A stretch of 64,000 nt of DNA, from the NCBI GenBank assembly GCA_918026815.1, contig CAKJVC010000148.1:186001-250000 (forward strand). Direction: 5' to 3'. The notes under the pieces are model-generated. The model ran no database searches and was not told the DNA's origin. It saw only the letters and a program-made list of their open reading frames with translations. This document shows positions 22,153-34,579 of this stretch, piece after piece (position 1 is the first letter of the stretch; every line of letters begins with the position of its first letter). Source of the stretch: Chalara sp. BL73 (taxonomy: Eukaryota > Ascomycota > Leotiomycetes > Helotiales). Position numbers and translations under genes: made by a program.

Positions 22153-24374
22153 CTCTGGACAGAGTCCCGTAGGACGGGAACACCCAAAGGACTGTTCGAT
22201 TCAGGAGCCAAAACTTCGATGGAGTGGGAGTGAGTCCTGAAAAGTAAAGCAGGGAACTGAAGTGGCCAATAGAGGGTGACGGGTGACCAGGGACACCTTG
22301 AAGTGTACAAGAAGGTGATCGGTTGGGTGGAATGATGGTTCTTGCAGTTTCAATAGGTGAATGTTGATGTTAGGTCGTGAAAGGGCGGGAAACGAGTTGA
22401 GCTTGCCTTGCCTTGTTGGACACGGGAGGAGCTTGAGGGTTGCTAATGAAGTACAGTGGGTTAAGGTTAAAGTAAGGTAAATTTAGTGACGCTGCAGGGG
22501 CTTGGCGGTTCAAAGCAAAACTGGTACCACAACTCAACTTTTCCGCTCTTAAGCCAACCATCAACATCAACATGAATACCAACATTCACATTAGCATGGG
22601 CATAAAGCCCATACACCTCTCAGTGTTCCCTGCGGGTTCTGGTAATCATAATGTTGAGTCACATGCAAGGATGATATATCAGGCGACTATCCTCGATGTC
22701 TCTAGCTCAGGTCAAAAGACAGGGTAGCTTTGCGGCGTGAATTATATCATATATCCTCTCAATCGTAGGTTTAATTCAAAGCACCTGTGACCACCCGAGT
22801 GAGACGGGATGCGATTTTCAAAAAAAAAAAAAAGAAGTAACCAAACCAGCTTTCTATTGTGCTTGCTTTGACTCCTCGGTTTGGCTGTCTCACAGGACTC
22901 GCTCTGCACATAGGACAGAGGTATGACAAGTCATACCAAAATCCGCCAGGCAAGTTCTATTCTGGTTGTATCTTTGGGTGGAACAGAAAATATACAGGTC
23001 GGAAGTTAGTGGGCACAGGCTTGGCTATTGTACGTTCGAAGGAAGAGCAGCTTAAAGCAGCTTGAATAGTGGCTAGGTAGAATAACTCTTCAATGCCAAT
23101 ACATGATCGACAACTGTTCAACACAACGCAAGTCCTATCAGGAAGGTTCTTTGTCTTTCATAAATCCCATCTCTCTCCGCCCGCACTTACATGTACTAAG
23201 AGATTTCAAAGAGATTTTTATTTATTGAATAACAGCGTGGAAAAGTCCTCGTACCTCCAAATAGAATTGATCCTTAGCTAGCACACAACCGTTTGTTACG
23301 CTTCTTCGCAAATCAGATTGTGGAGGAACATACCTCGCCTATAGATAAGGCAGTCATTCGAATAGTACAGCAGTGCATTCAGAAAAGGAGGCGAATATTA
23401 AATCAGAATACGGCCGAAGCGGTGATTATGAGTCGATTTTTGAGCATTCAATTTCGGTATACGCATTGTGTTTGAGTTTAGTGCAGGTGCAGGTGCAGAA
23501 CATGAACATCTTGAAAGCCAGAGTATACTCTATGACTTAGGTTCTATCTATAGATTATCCTTGTTATCTTCTTTCCCTTGTTACTACCAGTTTCACCTTC
23601 TTGAGAAAATAGGTCACGGTAATATATTTCCAGGGCTTGCTGCCAGCCTCTACTTTGGAATTGTTCTGTGCATCGCTCATCGTGAACAATTCTGCAAAAT
23701 TAGAATCCTTAGACCATTTAGCCTAGACTTACTTTTTTTTTCTTTTCTTTTTTTTTTTTTTTATAGCTTTGCGCTCATCTTAACTACCAGATAATTTTGT
23801 GTGCGGTTTGTCTGAATATGTTTGTATTGCGCTCCGCCAGTTTCCGCGTAGTTTCCGCACTTATCTTGTTGTGGACCAGGGAGCCTAAATCGAACTGCCA
23901 GATATTTATTTCCCATCTTGTTACTTCGCATATCCTTAAGCCAAGAGCCAGGTAATGCAGCTCCCTAGGCCCGCTCGCCTGCTTTCCTGCTTCCTGCGAT
24001 GTTCTTTTAGAACCTTCCGCCAGCTTCCGCTCAGGGCATCATGATTGTGAACTTTTGAAAGCCCACACCAACCAGGGCCCACAAATCCCCAAGCTGCCGA
24101 GCCACCAATTTGACAAGGCTCTGGGTTGGTTTGCTGCGTTGCTTGCACTCGCTCACTTTAATCCTCCTATCCTGCCTTTGGTTCTCATCCTTCACTTCTT
24201 GTTGGCATTTGCCGATCATCCCAACTTTCACATAGGAGCATACTTGCATATTTGCATAACTCCTCCTTCCCCTCTCCCCCCAAACACCAACTTTGCTCCT
24301 TCAGATGTACACACGTTAAAGCCACACTGCCCCCAAGAAACGAGCAGCCACAGCTGAAAGAACATTAAAAAGCC
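22153..24374. promoter_or_regulatory. 2.2 kb divergent upstream region of VAC8 and SNF4
   Basis: Both flanking genes are transcribed outwards. The region has poly-A and poly-T runs (about 22820-22833, 23730-23761) and no open frame with protein-like character. It is expected to contain two promoters and 5' leaders. A pyrimidine-rich stretch precedes the SNF4 start. Confidence 0.5.
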
Positions 24375-25858
24375 ATGGCGGCTGAAGAGAAAGCCAATCC
24401 CGCCGAGGGCATGGCCTCAACCATCCCCACGAGATCGGGCACCGAGCCCGTATTTGCTCAACCATCAACCTTTCTTCTCCCCCGGGGACAAGACCGTGCA
24501 ATGGCGGCAGAAAGACCACTTTCGCAACTCGACAAGGACCAACAACAAGGGCTGGTGAGTGGACCTCATTTCCTAGCATGGCAGATACCCCACGAAAGCT
24601 GTAACATGACATACACACCACTGCGGGGTGACAGAACTACGGGATCTCTGCAAGGCTGACATACAATCCAATTCAGAAAGCTGTTCGTGAGTTTCTAAGG
24701 AAGCGAACAAGTTATGATGTCCTACCTCTTTCCTTCCGCCTAATCATTCTCAATACCGATCTCCTCGTCAAGAAGAGCCTCAATATCCTCATCCAAAACG
24801 GTACGCACCCAGATGTCTAGACTAATACGATCCTAAGCTAACGTCGGCGGCTTTCTCTAGTAATTGTCTCTGCGCCTCTTTGGGACTCTCATACCTCGAC
24901 ATTTGCCGGCCTTCTAACAACCTCTGACTATATCAATGTTATCCAGTACTACTGGCAGAACCCGGGGGCCCTTGCCGACATTGATCAATTTCGACTGAGT
25001 AGCTTGAGAGGTAGGCATCATCGCATCACTTGAAGCAGAACACGAGCTGACACATGGCAGAAATTGAGAAGGCTATTGGTGTGTCCCCGCTTGAGACCAT
25101 TTCCATTCATCCCATGCGGCCACTTTACGAAGCCTGCACCCGAATGCTGAAGACAAAAGCTCGACGTATCCCGCTGGTAGATATCGACGATGAAACTGGC
25201 CGGGAAATGGTAGTGAGTGTAATTACACAGTATCGAATTCTCAAATTCATTGCAGTCAACGTTGACGACACCTCTTTGCTGAGAAAGAGTGTCTCGGAAA
25301 TTGGTCTTGGAACATACGGTAACTTGCACACTGCAAGTATGGATACATCAGTTCTTGATGTCATTCATCTCATGGTTAAATACAGTATATCGAGTGTACC
25401 AATTGTCGATGAAGGGAAGCGAGTTCTGAATGTTTTCGAGGCTGTGGACGTGATCGCATGTATTAAAGGGGGCGCATATGATGAACTCGATACAAGTGTT
25501 GGCGAAGCGTTAAGTAAGCGGTCAGATGATTTTGCTGGTATTTACACATGCAGCCCAGATGATAGACTGGACTCCATCTTCCTCACGATCCGTCAATCGA
25601 GGGTCCATCGTTTGGTAGTTATTGACGATGAGAATCATTTGAAAGGTAAGTCGTTATCGGATTCAAATATTTCAAACGCATTACAAGTTCTTGAGAGTCA
25701 CCACAACCCTTTTTGCCTTATTTTTGTTTCGTTTTTGTTTTTTATTTTTGTTTTTTTGGACAAAGCACTTTCTATGATAGCTAACATTGGCTTTTGCAGG
25801 CATGATATCTCTCTCTGATATCCTTCACTATGTACTTGTACATGGTGAAGAGGATTAA
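24375..25858 (+). CDS. SNF4: SNF1/AMPK gamma subunit with CBS domains
   Basis: Five exons (24375-24554, 24677-24800, 24861-25010, 25061-25645, 25800-25858) join in frame to 365 residues. Conserved AMPK-gamma blocks are visible: [84 protein letters not shown] CBS2, [19 protein letters not shown] and [20 protein letters not shown] (CBS3), and [24 protein letters not shown] (CBS4). Adenine nucleotides bind between CBS pairs and regulate the SNF1 kinase during glucose limitation. The last exon encodes only 19 codons after a 154-nt intron with a T-rich stretch. The N-terminal about 60 residues are variable and probably disordered. Confidence 0.95.
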
Positions 25859-26297
25859 GACCATGTGAAATTCTGGCGTTGGACGGTATTGCGAGGACAT
25901 GACTAGGAAGGCGTTGCATAGCGTGGCGTAAATGGAAGCGACATTAGAAGCAACTTGATGAACGCAAACTCTTTTATAGATCTATCTTAATTTGCGACTA
26001 TATCTTTCTTTCCTTCCGGCCTTCCGTCATTAAGCAAGTGAGCGCAAAAGCGCCACCCATAGGATTGCCAACAAATCACCCCAAATATAACAAGAAGAGT
26101 ATACTCGACCCATATAGGAAAGTGCGAACGACCCCGAATGTATCAATGCCATCGCACTTAGCAAGTAGGATCCATATTCGCTCCAGCGTTGCTCCTGAAT
26201 ATACTCCGTCCGCCACAACGTATCGGCTTTGCGCAACGCGGGACACAAGTTTGTTTGTTATACATCCATCTCATTTAAGTCGCTCAATTACATTATA
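25859..26297. other. Spacer between SNF4 and the RhoGAP gene
   Basis: About 440 bp with the SNF4 3' UTR and the promoter of the next gene on the same strand. No feature is recognised inside it. Confidence 0.5.
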
Positions 26298-29200
26298 ATG
26301 GCACATCATTCACGAGCAGGTGACCACCAAGCATCCAGCCACGACATAAGGGTTACCCGTGATCTTCTTAGTCCAGCCATCCCAAAACGAAAATACTTCA
26401 TTCCACCCGCTTCAATCACTAGCCGTTCTAGCAGAGAACACGACCTCGATGGCATTGACAATGGTTATGTAAGCTCAGGTAACGGACAGCATGCCCGTGA
26501 GTCAGATGTAAGAACTAGTAATACATGGACATCATCTGGTGGAGACATGCTGTCCGATCGTGATGACATTGATGATCGGTCAGAATACATCCAAGAGTAT
26601 AACCGTTTGGCAGCAAAAGTCTGTGTCTCCCCTCCTCTGAATGTACTTACTGACTTTTGAAGCATTGTGTACGAGCGCTAGTTCTATATGATTATGATAC
26701 GGATAATGTAGTATCAACAGTCTCCCCTATTAAAATGTAAGATGCTGATCTTATATAAGGCTGAAATAGTTGAAAAGTCGAATTGGTTCAAGCGGAACAT
26801 ATTGAGAAGAACCTCTTCAACGCAAAGTGCGAGGAAAGGAGGAGAGCCACAGTTGAATCATCGGAGAAGCTTCAGCGACCTTTCCTTGCGCTTGAAGGCA
26901 AGGAAAGATATACTCAAGGATAAGAATCTGCAGGATCTGGTGCGGCTGTGTGGCTCAAGCCTCTTGTACTTGCCAGTGGAATATGCGACGCACAGCTTGT
27001 CTCTGCCGACATGTTTCAGAGCAACGGCCCAGTTTCTTGTGCAATATGGTATCTAAGCCCAGAGAACTCCACCTTCCCCATAATACTTACCATGTTCCAA
27101 TTAGGAGTTAATGCTAGAGGCGTCTTTCGCATTCCGGGCTCCAGTAGCATAATATCTGCCCTTTACAACCATTACTGTACTTTAGATGAGGATGGAGGCA
27201 TCATTGCAGGCACAGTCCGTTGTCCAACTTTGCCATCCTACATAAAATGTGATGTACACGATGTAGCCTCTGCTTTCAAGCGATTCTTATCAGGTTTGCG
27301 GAATGGCTTTCTTGGGTCTCAATCTGTGTTTTATGCTCTTGTTTCAATACACAGCCAATTGAATAGTAACCCAGAGCTAACGAGAACGAAAGAGAGTAAG
27401 CTTCGTGCACGCCTGGTTGCGCTTGCAATCATGACGTTGAAATCACACTATAGAAGGGACCTAGTATGTGCAGTATTTGGCCTCCTATCAATGATCGGGA
27501 GAGCTGCAGAGATTGCCCCGAGAGAAGACGGCCGAGGGAGACCCCTTCCTACATCGGATCTTATGGGTTACGCTGCATTGGGTATCATTTTTGGCCCTTT
27601 ACTTATGGGAGACTTGCTGGACAGTTATACTATGCGGGTGGCGGACACACGTGGGCCGTTGGTACTCTTCCCAGTAAGCCCTCCAAAGAATCACAAAGAA
27701 AAGCATTCGCACGCTCGCGCACGTTCACGGAGCAAAGACCATTTGCATACGAACATGAGCACCCACAAGAAAAGCAACTCTCTCGTTTCCCAGGTCGATA
27801 AAATGAAGGTTGCAAACGAAATCACCGAAATGTATGTCATAGAACACTCCATACATAGTGCTAATATAAAGTGACGGAGGGGTCAGCGGCATATTGTATC
27901 CGGGTGATTGCTTACTGGTGTTAAAGGTTGATAACACATTGGCGTGATGTTGTCTGTCACATGAGAGCTTTACAATCACAATATACGCCATATGGTAAGT
28001 TTGTCCTATAGCATATCATAACAGAGAATGGGAAAGTTGCGGGTCACAAATTACTTACCAGATCTTTCTGCAGATGGTCGAGGGGGATGTGTCAACCCGC
28101 CGCTACGCTCTTCGGCATCCGAATCATTTGTTTTGCATCAACAACAGGACTGGGAATTTGCAAAGGACAGCCACAAAGGCAATGCTTTCACGTCAAGACT
28201 GAGTGAGCTGGACAAATTCTCCATCTTCGCTCTTTCGAGTAGATCTAACATCAAGGTAGACCGAATTGTTTCACAGGAGTCTAGTGAAGGTTACCAGCGA
28301 GCACAGCAACAGGATGAAAATCTTTCGGTTAGAAAACAACGGTCGATGTTGAGCTTCGGCCTTGGACAAGCTCTCAAAATCTCAAGATCACTGGATATGC
28401 TATTCCCAAGCAAGGAAGAATTTTCTACTCCTGACTGGGTGAGTATCTTCATTTGGTAAGTGTATCAAAGCCATTACTAACGATCGAACCCCGAAGGAAA
28501 CATCACCGCGAGACCTCAAGCCTCCTCCCACAGCCTTCACGCCCAAGTCAAGCACAATAACTCAAAAACCGAATGTTGCGACTTCAAGACCCGCGGAGGG
28601 ACAGCCTAGCCATCATTCCAAGAAAACCAGAAATGAAAATGGACCTCTGGCAAATCTGGCTTTGAGCATCTCCATGAGCCGAGTATCTGCAAATGCAACG
28701 AGAAGAAGTCAACTTGCAGCTACCGACCCAGGACCGCCACCTCACAAATCACACGAGATATCTCGGACGCATTCGGATTCTACGCCTAGAGTTTTCCGAG
28801 CTCCGAAGGCATTCGAAAGCCTTATTAGCAGGCAACCTCTGCAAAGATTATTCACTGATGATAAGGCTTGTCTTAACTCACAGGCTAGATTTTTGCCTAG
28901 CGACGGCCCAATTAATACCGATTTGAGATCTAGACCTTCTGGGGACATTGAGACCACAGGCCAAAGATCCATAACCTTGATGAGGAAATGCCTAAGGAAG
29001 GCTCCTACGCAGGAAGCCCAGGCGATCAACGTGCCCAAAGCCCCATATACTCTGGAAAAGACAGACAGCTCTACGCCTAGCCCATTGACAAATCTAACGT
29101 ATTTTGGTTCACAGAAAAGGAGACATTCAAACAGGACGTCCTCTACGAAGGGTTACTCCATTAGCTCTAAACCAGCGTCAGTCGAAAACTTAAAGACTAT

Positions 29201-30836
29201 TGTTCCCACGAGCAATTATACTAGGGCCACTGCGATGAGGCCAGCAACGCCAAATGCGAGGAAGCTATATCAAAAGCCGCAAGTCCTTATAAGTAAGGAG
29301 AATAGTCCACATAGAACGGTTAGAGCTCTTGCAGCAAAATTCAATTTTGCAGATTCTACATCTCACTTTGCACTATCTCCAGAAAAATCACCAAGCAGAG
29401 GTCCTCTTAAGGATAATCATACTCCATCAGGTTCGCCTAGGAACGCCGTGGCCGCAGCTTACACAGTAAATCCTCTATCACCACTTAAGTCTCAGAGGTC
29501 TATGAGATCAAGAAAATCAAATAAGACTGTTCTGCGGGAAGTGGGTATATCGTTACGTGAGCCCCCGAAAGACTTGAACCCGAAGAAAGAGTTAGTGCAG
29601 CCGGCAAAGAGGCTTTCAGGCGACCTATCTCACAGCCCATCTCCGCAAACTCCTCATATTGTACAATCACGCAGCACGCCTGAATTGAACGATAATCCTT
29701 GCTCCAGAGACAACCTACTATATCCACCTATAAGCTCTCAAAAATATCCATCATATCCCGCTCCTACAATCATGTCACCGTTGCACTTTAGAGCGACCAC
29801 AGAAATTGCAAAGGCCTCGTCTGGCAGATTTCTGCGGGATGATCCATCCTTCGTTGATTCTATTCCTGCCAGGTCAGCTTCCTTGTATGACACACCCAGG
29901 AAAGTCAATAGGGCCTCCATCATAGCTCCTTTTGGAGCTCTTGCGGCATCTTCGCAAAGTATACCATCGGCAGATAATGTACATTCAAGGTCTAAAATCG
30001 ATGCTCAGAACAGTCCTGATTTTGCAAAAGCAGTAGAAGTGGAGGAAGAAGATGTTCCGAAGAATTCTAAAAGCCCGAAACACCACCAAAACAACCTACA
30101 AGATCCAAATTTGGCAGTGGTACGAAATTTCTCTACTCCTCGCCGAATGAGGATCTCCGAGATTGGCATCGCTGTGATCAGTAATCCTAGGTTCCAGATT
30201 GCTGTTGATGATCCTGCTCCAAGTATTTCCCAGGCTGTGCAGCCAATTTCATCCTCCTGCATATCAGGGGTCACGATGGAGCAACTTGCGCCACCTATTA
30301 CACCCTCGTGCCCGAGACCCATGCAACCAAGTCCAGCTGCATGCCCACACCCATCGCGAAGCAACTCCGTCTTGAGTGCTCGGGTACATGCGTACCGTAA
30401 AGAGGTCGAGGAGAACGCAATTGAAATCTATCGGTTGAGACAGAAGTTTGATACTAGAGCTATGTTAACAGAGGCTGGAACTTTGTGTGAACAACTAAGA
30501 GCGGCCAAAGAGGAAGCCAGAATGTGGCGATCTAGAGCTCAAATTGCTGAGAAACAGATCGAAGTCTTGACAAAGATGTCAAGTAGGTCTAGCTCCACTC
30601 GTCGCTCGAATGTCAAGACTTTGTTGAAACAACATAGCCAGCTTGGGCTTTCGAATCTGAAGCAAGGGGAGAACAGCGCAGAAATAAACGACAACGAAAG
30701 AAAGCCATTACATAGAGGTTTGGATGGAGCCAGTAGCTTCCATCGGCATGCTTCGGAGGAGAGCAGATCATCTGAGAATAGTAGTGGTACAATCATTCGA
30801 AGTCTTGTTATCACAGGTGTTAGGTATAGTGCGTAG
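26298..30836 (+). CDS. Large RhoGAP-domain protein with disordered tail and C-terminal coiled coil
   Basis: Seven exons (26298-26618, 26663-26707, 26760-27048, 27105-27831, 27927-27994, 28074-28438, 28497-30836) join in frame to 1384 residues. A RhoGAP domain spans roughly residues 200-460. It contains GVFRIPGSSSIISALYNHY, with a candidate arginine finger at about Arg227, then CDVHDVASAFKRFLSGL and GYAALGIIFGPLLMGDLLD, and closes with EITEMLITHWRDVVCHMRAL, seen only after splicing exons 4, 5 and 6. The next about 770 residues are Ser/Pro-rich and low complexity. A coiled coil follows at about 1232-1300 (EVEENAIEIYRLRQKF, CEQLRAAKEEARMWRSRAQI). It probably switches off a Rho-family GTPase in polarity or cell-wall control; the target is unknown. 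Exon 2 (45 nt) and exon 5 (68 nt) are small. Confidence 0.88.
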
Positions 30837-31866
30837 GCTAAATCGACGATCCCATGAGATTAAGGCTGGGAGTAAGATCAGGCTCTCTTAACCTTGCCAT
30901 TGCTTTTATACCATAGAGTTGACAAAGGAAATGACAGGGAGGAGATAGAAACGTCAATGATTATGTTTATCATATGGCAATTATCACCCCTAGTAGTTTG
31001 TTGAAGAAAACATTACTCCCTAGAGTATGCATCATCCTGAAAGATTCTTTCTCGCGTGATAACTCGTTGTGTACTTGTAGACCTGGAAGCTATGACTTGG
31101 GCTTGTTTGCCAATGATAACTATAGCAGCCTCGAGGGATCGGTCTTGGAATTGCCCGCGACTCCTCTATTTCAGCCTCCATTTGGTTTCCGAAAGGAAGA
31201 ATATAGTGAATAACGCATCTATTAGAGCGAAGGTGGCCAAAAGGCTTGGTATTTACTTTTGAACTAAGAGAGCTTCTTCCCACTATTACTTGTTCGCGAT
31301 TTTTTTTCAACCTCACCTTGCAGCAGCCCAACCACTAGTGCCCATTCACGAACCGTACGACGCATCTACTCGTAAATTGACGACTATAGAGGCAGGATCT
31401 ACCACAGGCTTTGTTCGCCAGGGTCGATGTACAAGCTCTTCGATTTGCATAATATTGCCGTGATCCTTGGTCCGTCTCCTATACGCTCTTCTACCCTAGT
31501 TCAATTGCTCACTTAGTATTGCCCTCTCGTTCATCAAATTACCTATCAATAATCGGATACTCCGAAAGCTTGCCTCGAGCTTACCTACCTCTCTAGAATG
31601 GGCAAGGTATTAGGGTATGTAGTACACGCTGCATCAGTGTATCGTTCAACTTTGAATACTCGTTCATAAAGGAAGTTCGTCACTATGCACCATTTGCTCA
31701 TATCTTTAAGCTATGACCCATGGGGTGAGACAACAAATACTGATTGTTTACTCGGTGAATTCTTGAATGAGTATAGGGATGAAAAGTTGGTACTCAAGTC
31801 GAAGGATCAACAAAATTGCGAATGCAACCCTCGGCATTAGTATTTGACTTTCAACCCCTTTCATTA
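30837..31866. other. 1 kb spacer ending at the DNA transposon
   Basis: Normal base composition and no recognisable gene. The last two bases (31865-31866, TA) are the left target-site copy of the Fot1-like element. Sequence composition changes sharply after its terminal repeat. Confidence 0.5.
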
Positions 31867-31956
31867 ACGTAGTCCACCAGTGAGCGGGCCACACCAGTGA
31901 ACGGGCCACCACCCCTGTCAGTGGCCCCCATTTCCACCCTTTGCTTTTGATTTACT
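31867..31956 (+). repeat. Left terminal inverted repeat of the Fot1-like element
   Basis: About 90 bp match the reverse complement of 40228-40317 with only a few differences, mostly C-to-T or G-to-A plus a small change near 31925-31935. It contains two direct copies of an ACCAGTGARCGGGCCAC motif (31875-31891 and 31893-31909), plausible transposase binding sites. Confidence 0.9.
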
Positions 31957-32824
31957 CAACAACCATAAGTCGAAATGGCTAATACCGAAAAAAGAATAGC
32001 TTTTGCATTTCAAGCCTATTAACGAAGTTAATTTACAAGTTTACGGGCCGCTGCACGTACGTACAATGCCTCGCGAACTACTTTACAGCGACGCTGCAAT
32101 AAAACTTTTTTTCGTTTTAATACACTTTTTATATACCGCAAACTTACTTTTACCGAAAAAACGACGCTTATACAATAAATTTTGAATATAAATACGCGTA
32201 AAATGCTTTTTACACAAGTTTTAATTCAAAAAACGGCTTAATTGCTACTTGCGAAACGCGTTACAAACGCGTCGTTCGTAAAACAACAAATCGGAAAAAA
32301 TTAAGTATACCGGTTCGTAAATCGATATTCTAAAATTTAAAGCCGGTATAATCGAAAATACGACTATTAGCGTGCTAAATACAAAAATCCGGAAATAATT
32401 CGAAAATAGTTTCGGTTTGTGTAAAACACAATTATAAAATATAGCATTGTAGTTTCGGATATATATAACGTTAATAAAACTAGTTTTTAAATAAGAATTA
32501 TATTTACTGCAAAAATTGTTACAGCTGTAAATAAACTTCGTGCGAATTTAATTTAACCCGGAAATTGTTAATAAGTAACTGTTGTAAAATCGGTTTAATT
32601 TACAAAGCGCTTTTTTTTACTAATAATTATATTTAAAAGCTAAATGCATTAACGAAGCTAGTACAGCAATATACTTAATAACTAGATAATTAAAGTTAGC
32701 AAAAATAAATAAACTACAAATAAATTAAGTTTTTATTAGTTAAAAAATCTTTTTGATTTTTATACAAAAACTTGTACAGTTAGCAAATACCGACTATTAA
32801 TAGTTAATAGTTATTCAAGTTATA

Positions 32825-33230
32825 TGTAACGTACGGGGTAGCTTTAGGCCTAAGTAGCTGGGTTTAGGGCTCGTTGGTTAGTATAGTATATATATGAAAT
32901 AGACTAAACACCGCTTTTCACTAAAAAGTGAAACGTTACAAGTATAACAAAAACTATATTGCTAAACTATAATAAAAGTTTAAGCACGAAGCTTTTAAAC
33001 TTATGAAACTACGACTACTTATATACTATAGTTAAGCTGGAGTTTTTTAAAGTTTCTGGAGTTTATATAGACTTTTAAGACTTTTTCAGACTTTATCACG
33101 TAACACGGTCGCGGTTTCCAGAAGTCAATAAGCTGTCCGCTTTTTTACTTACTTAAAGTTTTAAAACACTGGCTGATTTCGAAGCTTTTTTTTTAGGACT
33201 ACAGCAAGTCCCGGGATTTAGTTCGTAACA
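32825..33230 (-). repeat. 3' LTR of the Ty3/gypsy element
   Basis: 406 bp copy lying at the coding 3' end because the element is on the minus strand. It is more mutated than the other LTR in its right-hand 136 bp. It keeps TG...CA ends on the plus strand (TGTAACG to CGTAACA). Confidence 0.92.
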
Positions 33231-34012
33231 CTATTTTTTTTCCGCTTTAGCGTGTTTTTACGCTTAAATACAAGCAATAAAATCTTGCGCGAAAAGCATA
33301 GCTTTTTTTTTTTTTTACTATGTTACTTTAGCGCACGAGCAGAATTAAAAATCGTAGTAAAAGTTTGTTCGAAAAAAAAATTCGTAAAAAATTTGAATTA
33401 GCTGATTTTATCGAGTTTGTTAGTAAAAAAATGTTTTTGTGTACTCGGTGTAAAAAAAAGAATTTAAAATGTGTTGCTAATTTAAAAAAAAAGCGTTTTG
33501 CGAAATGTTCTGAATATATACGAGCGAAGTGTTTTTGCGACACGAGCGTTTTTTTGTCCGAGCGCTAAAACTTAAAAGTTCTTCGTTTAGCTAACTAGAT
33601 GTTTTTCGATCGTTAGCTAAAAAAACTAAACGATAAAAAAAAGAAAGCTTTAGTTTAAGCTTAAAAAGCTATAGCTAAAGTGGCCCGTTTTAAAAAACAA
33701 AAAGCTTTTATTAAAAGTCGCTGGAAAAAAATGGCTCGTTGTAGTTTTCGCTATTTAGAAAAGTTAAATACTGCCGAAAAAAAAAAAAAAAAAAAAGCTG
33801 AAGCGAAAAAAATAAAAAGCAAAAGCAAGCTGCTGCTGCTAACGTCGCTTTTGTCGCTAGCGAATCTTATAACGATTTCTTAGCAAAATTTTTTAGTTTT
33901 TTAAACTTTTTTTAAGCAAATCAAGATTTTGTTAATAGAACTTTGCTAACAATTTAAAGTAATTAAAGTTGCTTTTTAGTTTTTATATGTTTTTCGAGTA
34001 TAAGTAGTTTTT

Positions 34013-34579
34013 TTATTTAACGAAGTATTTGACTTGTGTTTTAACGTATTTGCAGTTTAGAATTTGTTTTACTTTATACTCGGCGTTTAAGTTAACTAGA
34101 AAAATTTCGGTTTTTAGTGCTAGTAAAACGCTCGATAGTGCTTTTTTAAGCAAGAATACGTAGAATACTAAATAGATATTTATGTTTTTAAGCAAATCTA
34201 ATTTGTAGTTTAAAGGTTTTTTAACTTTTTTGATTTTGTACGGTTTTAATTTCTTGTAGTCTAGTTTGTTACTTAGTTTTTTGGTGTTAATGTTTTTTTT
34301 AAGCAAGTAAATTTTAATTTTTTTTTTGAAAGTAAGCTTTTGACTACGTTTTTTATTGTAGTAGTAAACGTTTTTTTCTGCAACAAACTGCAGATTTTTT
34401 GCTAGTTTTTTGTGCAAGTTTTTAATATTCCGAACTTGAATTCGAACATACTTGTTGTTAATATTCGTAATTCTTAGTTTTTTGTACGTTACCGGCTCGT
34501 AGCTGTAATTAGCGAAAAATAGTAAAACTAGTGTTGTTTTTGTAGTTGAACTGTTGTATGCGAATTGTGCAAGCAGCAA
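34013..34579 (-). pseudogene. Remnant of Ty3/gypsy integrase C-terminal region
   Basis: A 188-codon stretch without stops encodes LLLAQFAYNSSTTKTT, ANYSYEPVTY, LHKKLAKNLQFVAEKNVYYY and LDLLKNINIYLVFYVFLL. These blocks correspond to the segment after the integrase catalytic core and the GPY-like domain of gypsy elements. A final EYKVKQILNCKYVK resembles the start of a chromodomain. Its amino-acid composition (excess Lys, Asn, Ile, Tyr) reflects G-to-A mutation, not function. It is open by chance; upstream integrase sequence has stops. Confidence 0.8.

Noticed and set aside
21684..22240. Plus-strand open frames across the VAC8 5' region
   Set aside because: Antisense shadows of VAC8 exons whose minus-strand assembly is in frame with a known family.
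27995..28024. A 30-nt intron in the RhoGAP gene ending at the first AG
   Set aside because: Too short and it puts the next exon out of frame. The acceptor at 28073 (TTCTGCAG) gives a 79-nt intron and the correct frame, so no frameshift is needed.
33328..33883. Lys-rich open frames just inside the left LTR
   Set aside because: They are by-products of A-rich mutated DNA at the 3' end of the retrotransposon and do not resemble any protein.
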